Shown one piece after another: positions 1 to 5,463 of a stretch of DNA of 6,145 nucleotides. The notes below the pieces were generated by a model. That model was not told where the DNA came from, searched no databases, and saw nothing but the letters and a program-made list of their open reading frames with translations. Both the position numbers and the translations under genes were made by a program. The stretch is from Propionibacteriaceae bacterium (GTDB lineage Bacteria; Actinomycetota; Actinomycetes; Propionibacteriales; Propionibacteriaceae): contig CAJPNZ010000145.1 in the NCBI GenBank assembly GCA_905372155.1, forward strand, positions 1 through 6,145, read 5' to 3'. Position 1 is the first letter of the stretch. Every line of letters begins with the position of its first letter.

Positions 1-52
1 GCAAAACAGGGGGAGGGGTGAGGTGCGGGGAGCAGCGGGCGAGGGGACTGGA

Positions 53-86
53 TGAGAGCATTCTCAACACTATGAGAAAGCTCTCA
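53..86. promoter_or_regulatory. double dyad, two TGAGA-N4-TCTCA sites, candidate operator
   Basis: Seen directly: TGAGAGCATTCTCA (53-66) and TGAGAAAGCTCTCA (73-86) are each a 5-4-5 inverted repeat. They start exactly 20 bp apart, about two helical turns, so both would face the same side of the DNA. The two 14-mers are also inverted copies of each other with one mismatch (A60 opposite A79) around the 6-base spacer ACACTA. This is the architecture of a tandem operator for a dimeric regulator. The same sequence could also fold as a 14-bp RNA stem if transcribed. It lies 84 bases upstream of the first start codon and is the best candidate control site for the whole operon. The regulator is unknown; that it is an operator is inference. 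Confidence 0.55.
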
Positions 87-129
87 CGTCAGCCTCATCC
101 CTTGCTTCTTTTCGGTTGCGATGCTCTTC

Positions 130-152
130 CCAGTCCCGGGAAACGGGACTGG
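130..152 (+). promoter_or_regulatory. 5' leader hairpin abutting the first ribosome binding site
   Basis: CCAGTCCCG (130-138) pairs perfectly with CGGGACTGG (144-152) around the 5-base loop GGAAA, a GC-rich 9-bp stem. It ends 17 bases before the ATG at 170. The downstream purine stretch GGAGAGAAAGG (151-161) starts inside the stem and contains the probable Shine-Dalgarno GAAAGG (156-161). No T-tract follows, so it is not a classical intrinsic terminator. It may stabilise the 5' end of the message or influence ribosome access; both are inference. Confidence 0.45.
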
Positions 153-169
153 AGAGAAAGGCAACGATC

Positions 170-1357
170 ATGGCGGAAACCTACCGGGTGCTGCTGTACA
201 GCCATGACTCCCAAGGCCTGGGGCATGTGCGACGCAACCTGGCCATCGCTCACAACTTGGCCCGGCGTCTGCCGGGAGCCATCGATGCCGACGTCGCGGG
301 GCTCCTGGTCACCGGGCTGGCTCCCGCATCACGCTTCCCCCTGCCCGAGGGTTTCGACTGGGTCACCATCCCGGGCGTCTCCAAGGGCCGCGACGGCTAC
401 CGGCCGCGCAGCCTGTCCGGCGCCACCGGCGACCTGATCAAACTTCGTTCCCGGCTGCTGCAGGCCGCCCTGCTCGGTTTCAAACCCGACCTGGTCATCA
501 TCGACCGCCACATCTACGGCGTCTGGTCCGAGCTGCGGGAACCCCTCATGTGGCTGCGTGAACAGCATCCAGCCGTGCGGGTGGTTCTCGGGCTGCGCGA
601 GGTCCTCGACGACCCCCGCGTCGCCGCCGCGGAATGGGAACGCCTCGGCGACCCCGACCGGCTGCGCGACCTCGTGGACGAGGTGTGGGTCTACGGCGAC
701 CCCGCCGTCCACGACCCCGTCGCCACGGGCGAGGCCCCGCCCGCCCTGGCCGACCGCATCCGCTTCACCGGCTACCTCGCCAACGACCGCCGCGTCAGCG
801 ACCACGGCGAACCGATCGGCCCCAGGCCGTTCGTGCTCACCACCGCGGGCGGCGGATCCGACGGCCACGAACTGCTGCGCGCCGCCGTCGCCATGCGGGC
901 CCCGGCCGGGTACGAGAACATCGTCGTCACCGGGCCGCAGCTCGACGACGCCAGCTTCGAGGCCATCGCCGCGCAGGCCGCCCCCGGCACGCAGGTGCAC
1001 CGCTCCTGGCCGGGTCTGGGCAGCCAGATCGCCGAGGCCGCCGCCGTGATCTCCATGGGCGGCTACAACACCGTCTGCGAGATCCTCGCCACCGACACCC
1101 CGGCGCTGGTGGTGCCCCGCGAGACCCCGCGGCTGGAGCAGCTGATCCGCGCCGAGGCGCTCCGCGACGCCCGCGCCCTCGACGTGATGCGCACCCCGCA
1201 GGTCACCGCCGAGACCCTCGGAGCCTGGGCGGCCGGCGCCGTGACGCGCCGCGTCGACCGTTCCCACATCTCCCGCGACGGCCTGGCGGCCACCGCCGAT
1301 TTCGCCGCCGACCTGCTGAGCGACGCCAATCCCGCTGCCCGGGAGGTCGTGGCATGA
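170..1357 (+). CDS. COG4671/MurG-like glycosyltransferase (GT-B fold), first gene of the operon
   Basis: A 395-residue cytoplasmic protein, probably moving a sugar from an activated donor to an unknown acceptor. The N-terminus (residues 5-23) carries the S-H-D-S-x-G-L-G-H-x-R-R-N motif typical of the COG4671 predicted glycosyltransferases, equivalent to the glycine-rich N-domain loop of MurG. The C-domain has a TTAGGGSDG loop (224-232), a glycine-rich SMGGYNTVCE donor-site segment (295-304), and P-R-x-x-P-R-x-E-Q (316-324), resembling the MurG region that contacts the nucleotide sugar. No signal peptide or membrane segment is visible. ATG 170 is chosen because GAAAGG lies 8 bases upstream and homology starts at once; the in-frame TTG at 116 would add 18 residues encoded across the hairpin. 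The stop overlaps the next start (ATGA). Family assignment is firm from the motifs; substrate is unknown. Confidence 0.88.
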   Translation: MAETYRVLLYSHDSQGLGHVRRNLAIAHNLARRLPGAIDADVAGLLVTGLAPASRFPLPEGFDWVTIPGVSKGRDGYRPRSLSGATGDLIKLRSRLLQAALLGFKPDLVIIDRHIYGVWSELREPLMWLREQHPAVRVVLGLREVLDDPRVAAAEWERLGDPDRLRDLVDEVWVYGDPAVHDPVATGEAPPALADRIRFTGYLANDRRVSDHGEPIGPRPFVLTTAGGGSDGHELLRAAVAMRAPAGYENIVVTGPQLDDASFEAIAAQAAPGTQVHRSWPGLGSQIAEAAAVISMGGYNTVCEILATDTPALVVPRETPRLEQLIRAEALRDARALDVMRTPQVTAETLGAWAAGAVTRRVDRSHISRDGLAATADFAADLLSDANPAAREVVA

Positions 1358-2547
1358 CCCGCATCGGATACGTCCTCAAGGTCTACCCGCGCTTCTCCGA
1401 GACCTTCATCGTCACCGAGATCCTGGCCCGCGAGGCCCACGGCGACGACCTGCGCATCTACGCGCTGCGTCCCACCACCGACCCCCGCTTCCACCCCGAG
1501 ATCGCGCGAGTGCGCGCCCAGGTCTCGTGGGTGCCGCGCCCCGCCAAGGCCAGCGAGTTCTGGGCCCAGCTCAGCGACTCCCTGCGCCACGAGGACCTGC
1601 GACGCCGCTTCGCCGAACTCGCGCCCGACCTCGCCGGTCTGCCCGCCGACGAGGTGGCGCAGGGAATCTCCCTGGCCGCGTCCGTGATCGACGACGGCAT
1701 CGACCACCTCCACGCCCACTTCGCCTCCCTGGCGGGCCGGATGGCGTGGCTCGCGTCCCGGCTGACGGGGGTGCCCTACACCATCACCACGCACGCCAAG
1801 GACATCTACCACGAGTCCGTGGACCGCGGCTGGCTGCGGCGGATCTGCGGTGACGCCGACCGGGTGATCGCGATCAGCCGTTTCAACGAGCGCTACCTGA
1901 ACGAGGTTCTCGACGGCACCGGGGCGAGGATCTCCCTGCAGTACAACGCCCTCGAGCTGGAACGCTTCCCCTACCGCGACCCGATCCAGCCCAGCCTTCC
2001 GCTGCGGATCGCCACCGTCGGGAGGCTCGTCCCGAAGAAGGGTTTCGCCGACCTCATCGACGCCGTCGCGGCCCTCGACATTCCCGCCGAACTGGACATC
2101 GCGGGCAGCGGCGAGCTGCACGACGAACTCGCCGCCCGCATCGAACGTCTCGACCTGGGTGATCGCGTCCGCCTGGTGGGGCCGCTCACCCAGAACGAGG
2201 TCTCGGAGCTGATCCGCGGCTCCCACGTCTTCGCGGCCCCCTGCATCCCCGCCGACGACGGCAACATCGACGGCCTGCCGACGGTGGTGCTGGAGGCCAT
2301 GGCCCTCGGCACCCCGGTGGTCGCGACCTCCGTCAGCGGCCTGCCCGAGGTGGTGCGCGACGGCCTCACCGGCATCCTCGTCGAACCCGGTGACGTCGCC
2401 GCCCTGACCCGCTCCCTGGCCGAGCTGGCCGCCGGGCGGGTGCCCGTGGTCACCCTCGCCCGCAACGCCCGGGCCCTCATCGAGGAACAGTTCAACAGCC
2501 GCCGCCAGGCGGCAACGCTCTCCACGTGGGAGGGAGGAGACCGATGA
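1354..2547 (+). CDS. GT4-family glycosyltransferase, WcaL/AmsK-like N-terminus
   Basis: A 397-residue retaining GT-B glycosyltransferase, expected in the cytoplasm or at the inner membrane face. The N-terminus K-x-Y-P-R-F-S-E-T-F (9-18) is characteristic of colanic acid/amylovoran-type enzymes (WcaL, AmsK). HAHF lies at 120-123, followed by the ITTHAKDIY segment of the N-domain. The C-domain has GRLVPKKG (223-230), the usual GT4 donor-binding loop, and D-G-L-P-T-V-V-L-E (306-314), the family E-x7-E motif with Asp in the first place, then AMALGTPVVAT. Usual full length; nothing is missing. The start is ATG 1354, overlapping the previous stop as ATGA, with GGAGG at 1342-1346. Longer upstream reading frames in this phase are only high-GC openness. 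Context suggests it acts on the same glycan as its neighbours. Sugar and acceptor cannot be read from sequence. Confidence 0.92.
   Translation: MTRIGYVLKVYPRFSETFIVTEILAREAHGDDLRIYALRPTTDPRFHPEIARVRAQVSWVPRPAKASEFWAQLSDSLRHEDLRRRFAELAPDLAGLPADEVAQGISLAASVIDDGIDHLHAHFASLAGRMAWLASRLTGVPYTITTHAKDIYHESVDRGWLRRICGDADRVIAISRFNERYLNEVLDGTGARISLQYNALELERFPYRDPIQPSLPLRIATVGRLVPKKGFADLIDAVAALDIPAELDIAGSGELHDELAARIERLDLGDRVRLVGPLTQNEVSELIRGSHVFAAPCIPADDGNIDGLPTVVLEAMALGTPVVATSVSGLPEVVRDGLTGILVEPGDVAALTRSLAELAAGRVPVVTLARNARALIEEQFNSRRQAATLSTWEGGDR
2528..2540 (+). promoter_or_regulatory. strong ribosome binding site that fixes the start of the third gene
   Basis: GGGAGGGAGGAGA is an extended purine Shine-Dalgarno tract with GGAGG at 2533-2537, six bases before ATG 2544. 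It decides against the in-frame GTG at 2526, which would place the site inside the coding region. It lies within the last codons of the preceding glycosyltransferase gene, as expected for re-initiation at an ATGA junction. Confidence 0.8.
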
Positions 2548-3668
2548 GAATCGCCTATGTCACCGTCGATCCCGGAATCCCCGTCTTCGGCACGAAAGGT
2601 GCCTCCGTGCACATCCAGGAGGTGGTGCGGGAACTGATCCGCCGCGGACACGACGTCACCGTCCACACCACCCGCGCCGGGCGCGACATCCCCGACGACC
2701 TGGCCGGCCTGGAGGTGATCGAGACCCGCATCGACGCCGACGACCCCGGGGCCAGGGAACGCGCCCAGCAGGAGGTCTCCGCGCGGATCGCGGCGCGCAT
2801 CATCGCCTGCGGCGCCGACCTGGTCTACGAGCGCTACTCGCTGTTCAGCACCGCGCTCGCCGATGTGGCAGAGGCCACCGGGGCAGCCGGGATCCTGGAG
2901 GTCAACGCCCCCCTCATCGAGGAGCAGCGCACCCACCGCGTGCTCGTCGACGAGGAGGCCGCCGCGAAAGCGCTGGCCCGTCAGGTGGCGGCCGCCACCG
3001 CCACCGTCGCGGTCTCCGATCCCGTCCGCGACTGGGTGCGGGAACGCACCGGCTCGGAGCGCGTCCACACCGTCCCCAACGGCGTCAGCATCACCCGCAT
3101 CGTTCCGCGGCCCGAGGACATCGGCGACCCGGTGGTGACCTTCGTCGGCACCCTCAAACCGTGGCACGGCGTCGCCGACCTGCTGGCCGCCGCGGCCCTC
3201 GCCAAGCGGCCCTGGAAGCTGCGGATCATCGGCGACGGGCCCGAACGGGCCGCCCTGGAGGAACAGGCCGCGGGCCTCGGGATCGAGGTGGACTTCCGCG
3301 GCGCCGTCGCCCCCGCCGACATGCCGGGGCAGCTCGCCGGATCCGCCATCGGAGTGGCCCCCTACCCCGATCTCGGCGGCGAACAACAGCAGTACTTCTC
3401 GCCCCTGAAGGTCTACGAATACCTGGCGGCCGGGCTGCCGGTGGTGGCCTCCGCCGTCGGGCAGCTGCCGCAGATCCTCGGTGAGCTGGGCACCCTGGTG
3501 CCGCCCTCCGACCCGGCCGCGCTGGCCGCCGCCATCGACACCCTTGCCGCCGACCCCGTGCTGCGCGGAAAACTGGGGTGGCGGGGACGAATGCAGGCCG
3601 AGGAGAAACACAGCTGGGCCGGTGCCGTCGACCGCATCCTCGGCCTGGCCGGGAGGGCCGATGGCTGA
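2544..3668 (+). CDS. GT4-family glycosyltransferase (second GT4 of the operon)
   Basis: A 374-residue GT-B glycosyltransferase. The N-domain opens with MRIAYVTVDPG and the G-T-K-G-A-S-V-H loop (16-23), typical of GT4 enzymes in which this loop meets the nucleotide sugar and acceptor. YERYSLF follows at 95-101. The C-domain contains VPNGV (177-181), FVGTLKPWHG (200-209) and SPLKVYEYLAAG (286-297), where Lys289 and Glu292 fit the donor-binding positions of the family. No signal peptide or membrane helix is visible, and the length is normal. Sequence is clearly different from the preceding GT4 gene, so this is not a recent duplication. It overlaps the preceding gene by ATGA and the following transporter gene by 8 bp. 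It probably adds a different sugar to the same product; substrate unknown. Confidence 0.92.
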   Translation: MRIAYVTVDPGIPVFGTKGASVHIQEVVRELIRRGHDVTVHTTRAGRDIPDDLAGLEVIETRIDADDPGARERAQQEVSARIAARIIACGADLVYERYSLFSTALADVAEATGAAGILEVNAPLIEEQRTHRVLVDEEAAAKALARQVAAATATVAVSDPVRDWVRERTGSERVHTVPNGVSITRIVPRPEDIGDPVVTFVGTLKPWHGVADLLAAAALAKRPWKLRIIGDGPERAALEEQAAGLGIEVDFRGAVAPADMPGQLAGSAIGVAPYPDLGGEQQQYFSPLKVYEYLAAGLPVVASAVGQLPQILGELGTLVPPSDPAALAAAIDTLAADPVLRGKLGWRGRMQAEEKHSWAGAVDRILGLAGRADG

Positions 3669-5463
3669 CCACGACGAACCTTCGATGCGGCGCAGCCTGA
3701 AGCTGGTCGCGCCCGACGTCGCCCCGCACCGCGCGCTCATCCTGTTCGGGGTGCTCGCGCTGCTGCTGGAGGTGGCCTTCCGGGTGCTGGAGCCGTGGCC
3801 CCTGAAGATCGTCGTCGACGCGGTCACGGCGTTCCGGGGCGCGAAGGTTTCCCACCAGCCCGCGAGCGTCGAGCTGCTGATCGGGTGCGGTGCCGCGCTG
3901 CTGCTGATCGTGGGGTTGCGTGCCCTCAGCAACTACCTGGCCACCATCTGTTTCGCGCTGGTCGGATCCCGGGCCGCCACGTCGCTGCGGGCCCGCGTGT
4001 TCCGGCACGTCCAGGGCCTGTCCCAGCAGTTCCACGCCCGCAACCGCAGCGCCGACACCGTGCAGCGGATCGTCGGTGACGTCGCCCGGATGCAGGAGGT
4101 CGCGATCACCGCCGGGTTGCCGCTGATGGCCAACGTCGCGACCCTGCTGGTGATGGTCGTGGTGATGTTCGTCCTCGATCCGCTGCTCGCCAGCGTCGTG
4201 CTGGTGGCGGTCGTGGCCTTCGCGGTGACGTCGGGTCCGACGTCGCGGAAGATCACCGACGCGTCCCGGCAGACCCGCACGGGCGAGGGGCAGCTGGCCA
4301 ACACCGCCCAGGAATCCCTCGCATCGATTCGCGTGGTGCAGGCCTACGGGCTGGAAAACATGGTGGAGGAGAACTTCACCTCCGCGAATCGCACGTCGCT
4401 GCGGGAGGGGGTGCGGTCGCGCCGCTACGCCGCACGCCTGGAACGCACCACCGACGTCATCGTCGGTCTGGCGACCGCGATCGTGCTGGTCGGCGGTGGG
4501 CTGCGGGTGATGCAGGGCGCGATGAGCCCCGGCGACCTGGTGTTGTTCATCACCTACCTGCGCACCACCATGAAACCGCTGCGCGACATGGCCAAGTACA
4601 CGGGCCGCATCGCCCGGGCCAGCGCGTCGGGGGAGCGGGTCGCCGACCTGATGGAGATCACCCCCGACGTCGTCACCCCCGACATGCCGGTGCGGCCGGA
4701 CGTCGTGACGGGTGCGGTGCGGTTCGAGTGGGTGGTCACCGAGTACGACGGCGTCGAGGTGCTGCGCGGCCTCTGCCTGGACATCCGGCCCGGCGAGCGG
4801 GTCGCGATCATCGGGCCGTCCGGGGCGGGCAAGTCCACCCTCGTGTCGCTGCTGGTGCGGGCCATCGACCCCGTCTCCGGGTGCGTGCGACTCGACGGGT
4901 ACCGCCTGACCGACCTCGACCTGACCCAGCTGCGCGCCAGCGTCTCCCTGCTGCACCAGGAGGCGGTGCTGTTCACCGGCACCATTCGCGAGAACATCCG
5001 CATGGGCCGCGGCGACGCCACCGACGCGGAGGTGGAGGATGCCGCCCGCGCCGCCAACGCCCACGATTTCATCATGGAACAACCCGACGGCTACGACACC
5101 GTCGTGGGGGAACGTGGCGGCACCCTCTCCGGCGGCCAGCGGCAGCGGATCGCGATCGCCCGGGCGCTGCTGCGCCGCTCCCCCGTCGTGGTGCTCGACG
5201 AGGCCACCACCGGTCTCGACCCCGAGGCCGCGAGCCTGGTGCTGGACGCCATCGACCGTCTTGCCGCGGGCCGCACCACCCTGGCCGTCACCCACGACGC
5301 CGAGGTGGCGCTCAGGGCCACGCGGGTGGTGTGGATCGAGGACGGTCGCATCCGGCTCGACGCCACTCCGGAGGAGCTCATCGCCACCAGCGACGTGTTC
5401 CGGGCCTGGGTGCAGGCCAGCGGCCGCGACATGGACTCCATCAGGATCGGAGGTTCGCGATGA
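3661..5463 (+). CDS. ABC exporter half-transporter (fused membrane and ATPase domains)
   Basis: A 600-residue protein expected to work as a homodimer in the cytoplasmic membrane, using ATP to move a substrate outward. The N-terminal half is an ABC type I exporter membrane domain with hydrophobic stretches near residues 25-50, 71-100, 143-190 (probably two helices) and 263-300, about six helices. The ATPase half has a probable A-loop Tyr362, Walker A GPSGAGKST (385-393, Lys391), Q-loop Gln433, signature LSGGQ (489-493), Walker B VVVLDE (509-514, catalytic Glu514), D-loop Leu519-Asp520 and switch His545. Every catalytic element is intact. ATG 3661 overlaps the previous gene by 8 bp, with GGAGG at 3652-3656. 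Related exporters move lipids, lipid-linked oligosaccharides, peptides or drugs. Beside three glycosyltransferases, a glycosylated substrate is the best guess, but it is an inference. Confidence 0.94.
   Translation: MADHDEPSMRRSLKLVAPDVAPHRALILFGVLALLLEVAFRVLEPWPLKIVVDAVTAFRGAKVSHQPASVELLIGCGAALLLIVGLRALSNYLATICFALVGSRAATSLRARVFRHVQGLSQQFHARNRSADTVQRIVGDVARMQEVAITAGLPLMANVATLLVMVVVMFVLDPLLASVVLVAVVAFAVTSGPTSRKITDASRQTRTGEGQLANTAQESLASIRVVQAYGLENMVEENFTSANRTSLREGVRSRRYAARLERTTDVIVGLATAIVLVGGGLRVMQGAMSPGDLVLFITYLRTTMKPLRDMAKYTGRIARASASGERVADLMEITPDVVTPDMPVRPDVVTGAVRFEWVVTEYDGVEVLRGLCLDIRPGERVAIIGPSGAGKSTLVSLLVRAIDPVSGCVRLDGYRLTDLDLTQLRASVSLLHQEAVLFTGTIRENIRMGRGDATDAEVEDAARAANAHDFIMEQPDGYDTVVGERGGTLSGGQRQRIAIARALLRRSPVVVLDEATTGLDPEAASLVLDAIDRLAAGRTTLAVTHDAEVALRATRVVWIEDGRIRLDATPEELIATSDVFRAWVQASGRDMDSIRIGGSR

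Larger units (their letters stand above)
1..169. other. non-coding leader region upstream of the operon
   Basis: No convincing gene lies here. The first 50 bases are G-rich on the plus strand, with G runs at 9-13, 15-18, 27-30, 37-39 and 43-46. Next come a double dyad (53-86), a pyrimidine-rich stretch (about 95-113) and a hairpin (130-152) leading into the ribosome binding site of the first gene. I see no clear -35/-10 pair of the TTGACA/TATAAT type. TATGAG at 71-76 is the only weak -10-like hexamer and it has no good -35 partner. The operon promoter probably lies in or just left of this region, but I cannot place it. Confidence 0.6.

Noticed and set aside
130..152. Hairpin as an intrinsic terminator of an upstream gene
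   Set aside because: No T-tract follows; it is followed by the purine-rich ribosome binding site instead.
121..207. A 28-codon leader peptide starting at ATG 121
   Set aside because: There is no Shine-Dalgarno upstream, the frame runs into the first gene, and it has no run of regulatory codons typical of attenuator peptides.
18..437. Open frame from 18 (also ATG at 72) overlapping the first gene
   Set aside because: The sequence is low-complexity, overlaps a strong coding region, and has no convincing ribosome binding site.
634..1353. Upstream extension of the second gene's frame (from 634)
   Set aside because: This part overlaps the first glycosyltransferase in another frame and is an Arg/Pro/Gly-rich shadow. 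GT4 homology begins exactly at ATG 1354.
1971..3932. A 653-codon minus-strand open frame over the second GT4 gene
   Set aside because: Antisense shadow of well-supported coding sequence, of low-complexity composition, without a ribosome binding site or motifs.
3226..5295. A 689-codon minus-strand open frame across the transporter gene
   Set aside because: It is antisense to a gene with every ABC motif intact. Long empty antisense frames are normal at this GC content, and the translation is Gly/Asp/His/Arg-rich without recognisable domains.
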